Part shown: positions 53,804 to 61,091 of the stretch, piece by piece
Numbering within the stretch: position 1 is the first letter of the stretch
Layout of the letters: every line of letters starts with the position of its first letter
Assembly (NCBI RefSeq): GCF_004784465.1
Contig: NZ_SRRU01000008.1
Coordinates: 1-64,000 of the forward strand
DNA from: Streptomyces griseoluteus
Lineage (GTDB): Bacteria > Actinomycetota > Actinomycetes > Streptomycetales > Streptomycetaceae
DNA length: 64,000 nt
Reading direction: 5' to 3'
Program-made: the position numbers and the translations under genes
The notes under the pieces: model-generated
Database searches by the model: none
What the model was told of the DNA's origin: nothing
What the model saw: the letters and a program-made list of their open reading frames with translations, nothing else

Positions 53804-54035
53804 CGCCCCGCCCCTCGATCCGCCTCGGCTCCGTGAACGGCGACGGCACCTCCGCGCTGATGGACACGATCAGCGCCCGCAGCGAGACCCGTACCAGGTC
53901 GATGCCGGCGATGGAGAGCACCACGTCGCCGGTGAGGACCACCCCGCCGCTCAGCAGGCGGTCCAGCAGGTCGATGAGCGCGACCTGCCGCTGCGCCAGC
54001 GGCTCGGTCGCGGCCCGGCGTTCGGGCGTGGTCAC
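53793..54035 (-). CDS. gvpS: GvpS/GvpA-family small gas vesicle protein
   Basis: An 80-residue protein of the GvpA superfamily: LIDLLDRLLSGGVVLTGDVV near residue 20 and SIAGIDLVRVSLRALIVSIS near residue 40 form the helix-strand-strand-helix core shared with GvpA/J/M/S. It is short and without the charged tail of its relatives here. GTG 54035 overlaps the stop of the preceding gvpL-type gene (GTGA). Position between gvpL and gvpK follows the Streptomyces order, hence the gvpS name. Confidence 0.85.
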   Translation of the reverse strand: MTTPERRAATEPLAQRQVALIDLLDRLLSGGVVLTGDVVLSIAGIDLVRVSLRALIVSISAEVPSPFTEPRRIEGRGDDG

Positions 54036-54838
54036 GGCCCTGCCCCCGCCGCGTCGCCGGTCTCCTCGGGTCCCATGGCGAACGAGTACGGCGCCCACGG
54101 ACCGGTGATCTCGACCCGCACCCCCGCGAGCCCGTCCGCCGCCCGCGCCACCTCGGCCCGGAACGCCTCGCCCCGCTCCAGCGGCACCAGATACGCGTCG
54201 TTGACCACGTTCTCGCCCGCCGCTTCCGCGAGCGCCCCCTGCTGCACCCGGTGCCGGGCCCGCTCACTGGCGTACGCGCGCCCCGCCGCCTCGATGCCCT
54301 CGGCCGCCCGCCGGGCCGCCTGGTGGGCGGTGTCCCGGTGGCGCTGCTGCTGCCGGCGGCCGCGCAGGTACGAGCGTCCGGGGCTCAACTGAGTGTCGGC
54401 GGGGGCGGGAGGTGGCTCCGGCGCGGCCGAGGGGTCCACGTAGACCTTCACGCCCCACTCGACGTGCCCCGCGAGCCGTGCCAGCCGGTCCGTGAACAAC
54501 TCGCGTCCCGCCTCCAGCACTTCGCGCGCCCGGGTGTCGTCCAGATACACGGTGGCCAGGCGCAGCGGCAGCACGGTGGTGTACGCGGCGACCGCCTCCA
54601 CGACCCCGTGGTGGGCGCGGGCCACCGCGCTCAGCCAGTCCAGGTCCTCCAGCCTGCGGCGCAACGCCTCCTCCCGGAAGTCCTCCGCCGGTACCGAACT
54701 GGCCAGCAGGGCGAGGCCGTTGCCATCGGAAATCAGATGCACGGGGGCGCCGACCACGCCCTCCAGCGCGGCCAGCCGCTCCGCCAGGGCGTCGTCGGTG
54801 CGGGTCACGCCGTAGACGTACGTCATGAGATCACTCAT
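54032..54838 (-). CDS. gvpL: Gas vesicle protein GvpL (GvpL/F family)
   Basis: A 268-residue GvpL/GvpF-family protein: MTYVYGVTRTDDA start, GAPVHLISDGNGLALLASSV near residue 34, AHHGVVEAVAAYTTVLPLRL near residue 80, GHVEWGVKVYVDP near residue 135 and a C-terminal AYLVPLERGEAFRAEV with GPWAPYSFAMGPEE. GvpF/L proteins interact with GvpA during assembly. Start ATG 54838 overlaps the gvpJ end by eight bases and has GGAG upstream; an internal ATG at 54826 is also possible. Confidence 0.88.
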   Translation of the reverse strand: MSDLMTYVYGVTRTDDALAERLAALEGVVGAPVHLISDGNGLALLASSVPAEDFREEALRRRLEDLDWLSAVARAHHGVVEAVAAYTTVLPLRLATVYLDDTRAREVLEAGRELFTDRLARLAGHVEWGVKVYVDPSAAPEPPPAPADTQLSPGRSYLRGRRQQQRHRDTAHQAARRAAEGIEAAGRAYASERARHRVQQGALAEAAGENVVNDAYLVPLERGEAFRAEVARAADGLAGVRVEITGPWAPYSFAMGPEETGDAAGAGP

Positions 54839-55373
54839 CGCGGCTCCGCTTCCGGCGGCGGGCGGGGCGCGGAGCGGGTTCGGGCTCGGGTTCGGGCTCC
54901 GGTTCCTCTTCCTCCAGCTCTGCCTCTTCCACCTCTTCCTCTTCGGGCTCCTCTTCCTCTTCGGGCTCCTCTTCCTCCTCGGCGTACTCCTCCGGCTCCT
55001 CGGTGTAGTCCTCCGGCTCGACCTCCAGCAGCTCCTCCGGTTCTCTGAGCGCGGCGAGTTCGGCCCGCAGGCGGCGGTTCTCCTCGGCGAGCGAGCGCTC
55101 GTCACCCCTGGCCCGCGAGGAGAGCGAGGGGTCGTGCTCCCACCAGTCGATGCCCATCTCCTTCGCCTTGTCGACGGAGGCGACCAGCAGCCGGAGTTTG
55201 ATCGTCAGCAGCTCGATGTCGAGCAGGTTGATCTGGATGTCGCCCGCGATCACGATGCCCTTGTCCAGGACGCGTTCGAGGATGTCGGCGAGGTTGGCGG
55301 ACGAGCCCTGCCCGTAGGGCTGCGCCGCCCGCGAGGGGGTGGGGCCGAGCCGGTTGCCCAGTGGTTCACTCAC
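54831..55373 (-). CDS. gvpJ: GvpJ-type gas vesicle protein with long acidic tail
   Basis: A 180-residue GvpA/J-family protein. The conserved core LADILERVLDKGIVIAGDIQ and then INLLDIELLTIKLRLLVASV lies at residues 28-68, and WWEHDPSLSS and a coiled-coil-like segment AEENRRLRAELAAL follow. The final 65 residues are almost only Glu and Pro, closing with ARPARRRKRSRDE-type basic sequence. Canonical GvpJ lacks so long a tail. GTG 55373 has GAGG eight to nine bases upstream. The acidic tail matches the style of other proteins in this cluster. Confidence 0.85.
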   Translation of the reverse strand: MSEPLGNRLGPTPSRAAQPYGQGSSANLADILERVLDKGIVIAGDIQINLLDIELLTIKLRLLVASVDKAKEMGIDWWEHDPSLSSRARGDERSLAEENRRLRAELAALREPEELLEVEPEDYTEEPEEYAEEEEEPEEEEEPEEEEVEEAELEEEEPEPEPEPEPAPRPARRRKRSRDE

Positions 55374-55436
55374 GATGGTGGCCTCGCGTTCCCAAGTGCC
55401 GGATCAGGACAGTGCGGGATCAGGCCCAGTGCCGGA

Positions 55437-55685
55437 TCAGGACGGCTGTCCGCGGAAGTTCCGTATCTCCTCCAGCCGGTCGAGCAGTTCGTCCTCCCGC
55501 CGGTCGAACGTCTCCTCGTCGATCTCCCCGGCGAGCAACCGCTTCTCCAGCGCGGCGAGTTCGGCGTGGATGGGGGCGGGGTCGTAGTACTCGTCCTCGG
55601 CCGCCTCCAGGACGCGTTCGACCACCCAGCCGACGCCGCGCACCGGCGCCAGCGGGAGGGTGAGGATCTGGGTGAGCAGGCCCAT
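55437..55685 (-). CDS. gvpG: Gas vesicle protein GvpG
   Basis: An 82-residue GvpG: MGLLTQILTLPLAPVRGVGW start, followed by VERVLEAAEDEYYDPAPIHA and ELLDRLEEIRNFRG. GvpG is a small helical accessory protein, co-conserved with GvpF and GvpA. It lies between gvpF and gvpJ, 15 bases after the gvpF stop. Confidence 0.9.
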   Translation of the reverse strand: MGLLTQILTLPLAPVRGVGWVVERVLEAAEDEYYDPAPIHAELAALEKRLLAGEIDEETFDRREDELLDRLEEIRNFRGQPS

Positions 55686-55700
55686 GGAACCCCTCGCCTC

Positions 55701-56414
55701 TCAGACGAAGCTGTACGGCGGGAGCGGGCCGTTCAGCCGGAAGTCGAGCCCTTCGCCGAGCTGGTGGGCGACGCTCAGCTCCGTGGTGAGGAAAGCCTCT
55801 TCCTGGTCGTCGGCCACCAGGAAGGACACGTTGAGGAAGTCCGACCCGGTCGGCTGCGTGGAGTCCACGTCACGTGCGAAGGGACGCAGTGCCTCGACCA
55901 CCCCGGCGCCCAGCGCCTCCTGACGGGCCTGCACCTCCTGGGCCACCAGCTCACCGAGCCGCATCGCCGCCGACGGGTCGGCGGTTCCGTTGCGGATGTC
56001 GTCGTTGAGCTGCCGGGCCGGAGGCGACTCGGCGAGGATCTGGCGCAGCAGGGAGTCCTCGTCCTGCGCCACCTTCAGGTTGTACTCGGCGCAGCCCGCC
56101 AGCTCCAGGAGCCGGTCGGTGTATTCCTCGGCCCGCTCCTCCAGCGCCGACCGCACCTCGTCGTCGGTCGCCGCCACCAGGCCGAACCGCAGGGGCAGTA
56201 CGGTGCCGTCGGCCATGAGCCGTTCCTGCACCTCCTGATGCGCGCCGACGTCCCGCCGCTTCGGGCGCAGATCCTCGGGCGCGTCGCTGACCACCGCGCA
56301 CAGCGACCCGGCGGTCACCGCCCGCAGCGGGCCGGGGGACTCGCCGACGCCGCGCAGGCCGTCGAGGCGCAGCGGGTGCTGCTTGTCGGTGACGGAGTAG
56401 ACGTAGACGCCCAT
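55701..56414 (-). CDS. gvpF: Gas vesicle protein GvpF (GvpL/F family)
   Basis: A 237-residue GvpF: GVYVYSVTDKQHPLRLDGLR start, AVVSDAPEDLRPKRRDVGAH near residue 40, DGTVLPLRFGLVAATDDEVR near residue 70, CAEYNLKVAQDE near residue 108, FLNVSFLVADDQEEAF near residue 195 and the terminal GPLPPYSFV. It begins three bases after the gvpA stop. GvpF binds GvpA and may act in early assembly. Confidence 0.9.
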   Translation of the reverse strand: MGVYVYSVTDKQHPLRLDGLRGVGESPGPLRAVTAGSLCAVVSDAPEDLRPKRRDVGAHQEVQERLMADGTVLPLRFGLVAATDDEVRSALEERAEEYTDRLLELAGCAEYNLKVAQDEDSLLRQILAESPPARQLNDDIRNGTADPSAAMRLGELVAQEVQARQEALGAGVVEALRPFARDVDSTQPTGSDFLNVSFLVADDQEEAFLTTELSVAHQLGEGLDFRLNGPLPPYSFV

Positions 56415-56417
56415 CGC

Positions 56418-56885
56418 TCATTCCCTCTCACGGGTCGAGGTCCGCTTGGAGGCACGTTTGGCCGGCCGCCGCTTCCGCACGGGTTCCCGCTCCTCTTCTT
56501 CTTCGTCCTCGTCGTCACTGTCACCACCGGTGACCGCCTTGAGGGAGTCGGTGATCGCCTCGGCGGCTCCGCTCAGCGCGCCCTTGGACTTGCCCTTGGC
56601 GCCGCTCTCCACGGTGTCGCCGACGATGTCGGTGAGCTGGGCCGGAGCCTTGCGCCCGGTCTCCAGGTCCAGCCGGTTGCACGCCTCCGCGAAGCGCAGG
56701 TACGTATCCACGCTGGCCACGACGACACGGGCGTCGATCTTCAGTATCTCGATGCCCACCAGGGACACGCGGACGAAGATGTCGATCACCAGGCCGCGGT
56801 CCAGGATGAGTTCCAGGACGTCGTAGAGGCTGCCGCTGCCACCGCCGCGGGCGACATCGCCTCCGCCTTGCGGCACCACGGTCAT
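56418..56885 (-). CDS. gvpA: Gas vesicle structural protein GvpA with charged extension
   Basis: A 155-residue GvpA-family protein. The core SLYDVLELILDRGLVIDIFV and then RVSLVGIEILKIDARVVVAS (residues 18-60) is that of the wall protein; DTYLRFAEACNRLDLE follows. Canonical GvpA is about 70 residues, whereas here an extra 80 residues form an acidic run (DSDDEDEEEEERE) and a basic end (RKRRPAKRASKRTSTRERE). Streptomyces GvpA proteins are known to be extended. ATG 56885 has GGGAGG four to five bases upstream. Confidence 0.85.
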   Translation of the reverse strand: MTVVPQGGGDVARGGGSGSLYDVLELILDRGLVIDIFVRVSLVGIEILKIDARVVVASVDTYLRFAEACNRLDLETGRKAPAQLTDIVGDTVESGAKGKSKGALSGAAEAITDSLKAVTGGDSDDEDEEEEEREPVRKRRPAKRASKRTSTRERE

Positions 56886-56909
56886 GGTGCCTCCCTTCAC
56901 CGGCGGGTC

Positions 56910-57260
56910 TCAGCCGCGCCGGTCGATCTGCCCCCGGGTGTAGCGGCGCGTGCGCTCGTAGGCCACGAGGTCGCCCTCCTTGTCGAGGGAGACGCGGTAG
57001 GTCGCCATCACGCTGGTCGTGTCGGGCACTCGCTCCAGTTCGAGCACCTCTATGTCGGCCTCCCAACCGTCGTTCGTCGGTTTCAGCGCCGAGACGGAAT
57101 CCGGGGCCCGGCCGAGCAGCTCCGTGAGCTGCTCGGCCGCGGTCCGCATCGCCCAGGCCGGGCCCTTGGACGGGCGGTGGCGCGGCTCGCCGGCCGGTCG
57201 CCGGCCGGTGGCCCGACTGCTGCCGGTCCGCCGCTTGGCGGGCTCTTCTGCTGCGGCCAT
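56910..57260 (-). CDS. gvpO: Gas vesicle protein GvpO
   Basis: A 116-residue GvpO. A basic N-terminal arm (KRRTGSSRATGRRPAGEPRH) leads into the conserved domain: AAEQLTELLGRAPDSVSALK, DGWEADIEVLELERVPDTTS and MATYRVSLDKEGDLVAYERT. GvpO is found in actinobacterial and halophilic clusters with an accessory or regulatory role. ATG 57260 has GGAGAG upstream. It is the first gene of the leftward gvp operon. Confidence 0.9.
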   Translation of the reverse strand: MAAAEEPAKRRTGSSRATGRRPAGEPRHRPSKGPAWAMRTAAEQLTELLGRAPDSVSALKPTNDGWEADIEVLELERVPDTTSVMATYRVSLDKEGDLVAYERTRRYTRGQIDRRG

Positions 57261-57326
57261 GGTCTCTCCGGTGGTCGAAGCGGTCTCTCCGGCAGAGCCG
57301 GAGCGGGCGCCAGATTCCACGCGCGA

Positions 57327-57358
57327 ACATACAATTTCAGCATATAGGGTTATAAGTC
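57327..57358. promoter_or_regulatory. AT-rich patch between divergent gvp promoters
   Basis: A roughly 30-base segment with many A and T (containing ACATACAATTTCAGCATATA) is unusual in this GC-rich DNA and lies 67-98 bp upstream of gvpO, between divergent gvp-linked genes. It probably holds the gvpO promoter; I could not assign clear -35/-10 boxes. Confidence 0.45.
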
Positions 57359-57435
57359 GCAGCAGCGTCGGCCGGCTCTTCGCGGGCCCGCCCCAACCGC
57401 GTGCGCGGCTCTGCCGGAGTCCCGGCGCGGCGCAC

Positions 57436-57465
57436 GATGTGCGCGATGTGCGCGATGTGCGCGAT
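57436..57465 (+). repeat. Short tandem repeat GATGTGCGC x 3.3
   Basis: Three perfect copies of the nine-base unit GATGTGCGC followed by GAT lie in the divergent gvpO / charged-protein intergenic region, 84 bp before the rightward start. Copy number could vary between strains. Confidence 0.75.
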
Positions 57466-57548
57466 CCCTTCTTCCTCGATCGCGGGCCGGGTCGGGGTGC
57501 CGGCCGGAACCCCGTTTCTTTCCTGACCCTTTCGAAAGGAACCGGTTC

Positions 57549-58451
57549 ATGAATGACACGACCAAGGTCGCTCTCGCCACCGCAGTCGCGGGCGGCTATG
57601 TGCTCGGACGTACGAAGAAGGGACGCCTCGCCTTCGCGCTGGCGACCTATCTCGCCGGCCGCCGTACCGGCCTCAACCCCCAGGCGCTGCTGAGCGAGGG
57701 CCTCGGCAAGCTCGGCGGGGTGCCGGGCGTGCAGGAACTCAACGAACAGGTGCGCGGCGAACTGCTCAACGCCGGCCGCAAGGCGCTGACCGCCGCCGCC
57801 GACCGTCGCCTCGGCGACCTCGCCGAGTCCCTCCGCGAGCGCACCCAGCGCCTCGGCCAGAAGAAGGACGAGAAGCCGGAAGAGGCCGAGGAGTCGGAGG
57901 AGCCCGAGGAGGAAGAGGAGAACGGCGAAGCCGAGGGCGAGGAGAACGGCGAGGAGTACGAGGACGAGGCCGAGGAGCCTGAGGAGGAGCCCGAGGAGGA
58001 AGAGGACTTCGAGGCCGAGGAGGAGGCCGAGGGGCCCGAGAAGGAGGCCGAGGGGCCCGAGGAGGAGGCCGAGGGGCCCGAGGAAGAAGAGGAGGGCGAA
58101 GAGGAGGACTTCGGGGAGGAAGAGGAGGAGGAACCCGAAGAGGAGCCCGAGGAGCCCGAGGAGGAAGAGGAGCCGGAGGAGGAGCCCGAGAAGCCGCCCC
58201 GCCGTCGGCCCGCCGCGAAGAAGCAGCCCGCCAAGAAGTCCGCGCCCGCGAAGAAGCAGGCCGCGAAGAAGGCTCCCGCCAAGAAGGCCCCGGCGAAGAA
58301 GTCCGCCCCGCCGGCCAAGAAGCAGGCGGCGAAGAAGGCTCCCGCGAAGAAGTCGGCCCCGGCCAGGAAGCAGGCGGCGAAGAAGGCTCCCGCGAAGAAG
58401 GCCCCGGCCAAGAAGCAGGCCGCCAAGAAGACCACCGGGCGGCGGAGGTAG
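57549..58451 (+). CDS. Gas-vesicle-linked protein with Glu-rich middle and Lys/Ala/Pro tail
   Basis: A 300-residue protein in three parts: a normal domain (residues 1-110; GYVLGRTKKGRLAFALATYL, LNPQALLSEGLGKLGGVPGV), about 110 residues of nearly pure Glu with Pro/Gly/Ala (110-218), and a terminal 80 residues of AAKKAPAKK-type repeats ending RRR, like histone H1 or bacterial Hc1 tails. Position suggests equivalence to the extra gvp genes (gvpY/gvpZ) of other Streptomyces clusters, but I cannot confirm homology. AAAGGAA precedes the ATG. The tail could bind nucleic acid or acidic proteins. Confidence 0.65.
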   Translation: MNDTTKVALATAVAGGYVLGRTKKGRLAFALATYLAGRRTGLNPQALLSEGLGKLGGVPGVQELNEQVRGELLNAGRKALTAAADRRLGDLAESLRERTQRLGQKKDEKPEEAEESEEPEEEEENGEAEGEENGEEYEDEAEEPEEEPEEEEDFEAEEEAEGPEKEAEGPEEEAEGPEEEEEGEEEDFGEEEEEEPEEEPEEPEEEEEPEEEPEKPPRRRPAAKKQPAKKSAPAKKQAAKKAPAKKAPAKKSAPPAKKQAAKKAPAKKSAPARKQAAKKAPAKKAPAKKQAAKKTTGRRR

Positions 58452-58454
58452 GCC

Positions 58455-59471
58455 ATGGCAGACACCAAGACCGACACCGACAAGGGTGACGCCAAGAAGC
58501 AGGCCGGCTCCGGCCTCGACGCGTTGCGCGACGAACTCGTCGACTTCCTCGGCGCCCAGGCGGAACACCTGGTGGAGAAGACGGGGGAAAGGCTCTCCGG
58601 CCTCACCCAGCAGCTCCTCGACTCGGCCGACAACGGCGGTGGCTTCCTCACCGGCGTCGGCAGCCGCGTCCTCAAGGGCGAGTCACCGCTGAAGGCACTG
58701 GTGGCCCAGAAGGCCGGGGACGTCAAGGACAAGGTGGTCGAGGGGGCGAAGAGCTTGTTCGGCAAGAGCAAGGGGAAGTCCGACAGACCCAAGATGACGA
58801 ACATCATCGAGGTACTGGACATCGGACAGCCGCTGCGCACCACCTACGACCAGTGGACCCAGTACGACAAGTTCAGCGGCTTCACCAAGGGCGTGCTGAG
58901 CGTCTCCCAGCACGACGAGGTCACCAGCGACTGGAAGCTGAAGGTCGGCCCCTCCAAGCGCGGTTACAAGGCGTACGTGCAGGAGCAGATCCCGGACCAG
59001 CGGATCGTCTGGAACTCCGAGGGCCCCAAGGGCACCACCCACGGCGCTGTGACCTTCCACGAACTCGCCCCCACACTGACCCGTGTCGTCCTCGTCGTCG
59101 AGTACTTCCCGGCCGGCTTCTTCGAGAAGACCGGCAACATCTGGCGCGCCCAGGGCCGCCGTCTGCGGCTGGACTTCAAGCACTTCCAGCGCTACGTCAG
59201 CTTCCAGGACCCGGACGAGGTGGAGGGCTGGCGCGGCGAGATCCGCGACGGTGAGGTGGTCCGCACCCACGAGGAGGCCGTGGAGGAGGAGCAGCGAGAA
59301 GAAGGCGAAGAGGGCGAAGAGGGCGAAGAGGGAGAGGGCGACGAGGAGGAGTACGAGGACGAGTACGAAGCCGAGGAAGAGGACGAGGAAGCCCCCGGCG
59401 AAGAGGGCGACTACGAGGGCGACTACGAGGACGAAGAGGAAGAGGACGAGGAGGACGAGGAAGAGAGGTGA
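58455..59471 (+). CDS. SRPBCC-fold gas-vesicle-linked protein with acidic tail
   Basis: A 338-residue protein. Residues 1-110 are helical and charged (LDALRDELVDFLGAQAEHLV). Residues 113-260 form a START-like SRPBCC domain (IIEVLDIGQPLRTTYDQWTQ, then LVVEYFPAGFFEKTGNIWR). The final 65 residues are an acidic Glu/Asp/Tyr-rich tail. It starts three bases after the previous gene and shares the TTYDQWTQ motif with the SRPBCC protein near 50.5 kb. Its partner has the opposite, Lys-rich tail, so the two products may associate electrostatically. Confidence 0.75.
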   Translation: MADTKTDTDKGDAKKQAGSGLDALRDELVDFLGAQAEHLVEKTGERLSGLTQQLLDSADNGGGFLTGVGSRVLKGESPLKALVAQKAGDVKDKVVEGAKSLFGKSKGKSDRPKMTNIIEVLDIGQPLRTTYDQWTQYDKFSGFTKGVLSVSQHDEVTSDWKLKVGPSKRGYKAYVQEQIPDQRIVWNSEGPKGTTHGAVTFHELAPTLTRVVLVVEYFPAGFFEKTGNIWRAQGRRLRLDFKHFQRYVSFQDPDEVEGWRGEIRDGEVVRTHEEAVEEEQREEGEEGEEGEEGEGDEEEYEDEYEAEEEDEEAPGEEGDYEGDYEDEEEEDEEDEEER

Positions 59472-59486
59472 GACCCGTACCGCTCA

Positions 59487-59524
59487 CCGGGCGCGCCCGC
59501 CCCCGCCACGACGGCCGCGCCCGG
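59487..59524. terminator. Possible terminator between convergent genes
   Basis: CCGGGCGCG (59487-59495) and CGCGCCCGG (59516-59524) form a nine-base stem but with a 20-base loop, between the SRPBCC gene and the convergent epoxide hydrolase gene. Weak because of the loop size. Confidence 0.3.
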
Positions 59525-59533
59525 CGAGCATGC

Positions 59534-60727
59534 TCAGCGCTTCTGCAACTCCCGGAAGAACGCCCGGACATCGCCCACCAGCAGTTCCGGCTGCTCCATC
59601 GCCGCGAAGTGCCCGCCCCGGTCGAACTCCGTCCAGCGCACGATGTTGTCGTTCCGCTCCGCGAGATGCCGCAGCACGATGAAGTTCTCGCGCGGGAAAG
59701 CGGCGAACGCGGTCGGCGTACGGGACGGTTCGGGCGACTGCCCCCCATGGCCCGCGCGGGCACGCTCGTAGTAGATGCGCGCGGACGAACCCGCCGTACC
59801 CGTCAGCCAGTACAGCGTCACGTCGGTGAGCAGATGGTCGCGGCCGACGGCGTCCTCGGGGCGGTCCACCGAGTCGGTCCACTCCTTGAACTTCTCCGCG
59901 ATCCAGGCCAGTTGGCCCACCGGGGAGTCGGTGAGGGCGTAGGAGAGGGTCTGCGGGCGGGTGGACTGGATGTCGGCGTACCCCTGCTGCTCGCGGCGCC
60001 ACTGCTTCATCCGCTCCCAGGAGGCGAGGGTGCGGGTGCGTTCGGCCGGGCTCAGCGCGGCGAGTTCCTCGCCGGTCGGCTCGGCGGTCGCACCGGCGCC
60101 CGGGATGAGATTCAGGTGGACGCCGATCACGTTCTCGGGGCGGATGCGGCCCAGCTCGCGGGAGACGGCCGCGCCCCAGTCACCGCCCTGCGCGCCGTAC
60201 CGCTCGTAGCCGAGGCGGTCCATCAGCTCCGCGAAGGCGGCCGCCGTCCTGCGGTACTCCCAGCCGGGCTCACGGGTCGGGCCGGAGAAACCGAAGCCGG
60301 GGATGCTCGGCAGCACCAGATGGAAGGCGTCGGCCGGGTCACCGCCATGCGCGCGGGGGTCGGTCAGCGGGCCCACGATCCGCTCGAACTCGGCGAAGGA
60401 ACCGGGCCAGCCGTGCGTGACGATCAGCGGGGTGGCGTCCGGCTCCGGGGAGCGGATGTGCGCGAAGTGGATGTCCGCGCCGTCGACCGTCGTCATGAAC
60501 TGCGGCCACTCGTTCAGCCGGGCCTCCGCCGCCCGCCAGTCGTACGTGTGCCGCCAGTACTCCGCCAGCTCGCGCAGATAGTCGCGCGGCACGCCGTAGT
60601 CCCAGCCCACCCCCGGCAGTTCGTCCGGCCAGCGGGTGCGGTCGAGGCGGTGGCGCAGGTCGGCCAGCTCGCTCTCCGGGATGTCGATGCGGAACGGTCG
60701 GATGCCGGAGTCCGGTGCGGTGGTCAT
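59534..60727 (-). CDS. Epoxide hydrolase (EHN-domain alpha/beta-hydrolase)
   Basis: A 397-residue microsomal-type epoxide hydrolase. The N-terminal EHN arm (residues 8-110, ESELADLRHRLDRTRWPDEL) is followed by the hydrolase core with THGWPGSF near residue 105, the nucleophilic aspartate in YGAQGGDWGAAVSREL near residue 178, and the histidine in FDRGGHFAAME near residue 373. It opens epoxides to diols. No pathway neighbour is present; the next gene downstream of it in the window is convergent. Confidence 0.88.
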   Translation of the reverse strand: MTTAPDSGIRPFRIDIPESELADLRHRLDRTRWPDELPGVGWDYGVPRDYLRELAEYWRHTYDWRAAEARLNEWPQFMTTVDGADIHFAHIRSPEPDATPLIVTHGWPGSFAEFERIVGPLTDPRAHGGDPADAFHLVLPSIPGFGFSGPTREPGWEYRRTAAAFAELMDRLGYERYGAQGGDWGAAVSRELGRIRPENVIGVHLNLIPGAGATAEPTGEELAALSPAERTRTLASWERMKQWRREQQGYADIQSTRPQTLSYALTDSPVGQLAWIAEKFKEWTDSVDRPEDAVGRDHLLTDVTLYWLTGTAGSSARIYYERARAGHGGQSPEPSRTPTAFAAFPRENFIVLRHLAERNDNIVRWTEFDRGGHFAAMEQPELLVGDVRAFFRELQKR

Positions 60728-60780
60728 GTCGGCGCAGCCTAGGCGCCCTGATCAACTCGGGCAGGTCTTTTCCGACACCC

Positions 60781-60975
60781 CTAGATCATCAGCGCCACGG
60801 CCATGGCGAGCAGGCCGATCGCGACCAGGGCCACCACCAGCATGATGAGGGTGAGCGGGACCGGCCCCCAGGCCCGGCGCGGCTCGGCGTGGGAGATGCC
60901 GGCCGAGGTGCTGCCCTCGGCGGGCGGGGTCTCGGTGGGCGGCACCCGGGGCCGCTCGGGTTCGGGACTCGTCAT
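60781..60975 (-). CDS. Small tail-anchored protein (DUF6480-like)
   Basis: A 64-residue protein: MTSPEPERPRVPPTETPPAE, then GSTSAGISHAEPRRA, and one C-terminal membrane helix (LTLIMLVVALVAIGLLAMAV). The TPPAEGSTSAGISH motif is what I associate with the DUF6480 family of Streptomyces. ATG 60975 has GAGGAG eight bases upstream; a GTG three codons earlier is less likely. Function unknown. It is divergent from the PP2C phosphatase gene. Confidence 0.65.
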   Translation of the reverse strand: MTSPEPERPRVPPTETPPAEGSTSAGISHAEPRRAWGPVPLTLIMLVVALVAIGLLAMAVALMI

Positions 60976-61055
60976 GACGGCCACTCCTCTCCTGGGCCGG
61001 GTCGTGTCGTCGGCCGAGTACCCATGGGCCGAACGGCTCTCGCCGGACGCCGCCC

Positions 61056-61082
61056 GTTGTTCCGGCCGGGCGGGCCGGGTAC
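61056..61082 (+). promoter_or_regulatory. SigB-like promoter of the GAF/PP2C phosphatase
   Basis: GTTGTT (61056-61061), a 15-base spacer and GGGTAC (61077-61082) match the Streptomyces SigB-type pattern GNTT-N14-16-GGGTAC. The ATG at 61092 follows nine bases later, consistent with a leaderless stress-induced transcript and deciding the start codon. Confidence 0.5.
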
Positions 61083-61091
61083 GTGCCCTGC

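Noticed and set aside
57436..57465. CRISPR-like repeats
   Set aside because: The units are nine bases, directly tandem and without spacers; a simple tandem repeat.
58200..58440. DNA-level repeat array rich in AAGAAG
   Set aside because: It is in-frame coding for Ala/Lys/Pro repeats and its periodicity follows the codons.
56910..58568. A 552-codon leftward frame with a Leu/Gly-rich apparently hydrophobic stretch
   Set aside because: The hydrophobic part is the antisense reading of the Glu- and Lys-rich tail of the rightward gene; only the C-terminal 116 codons (gvpO) are real.
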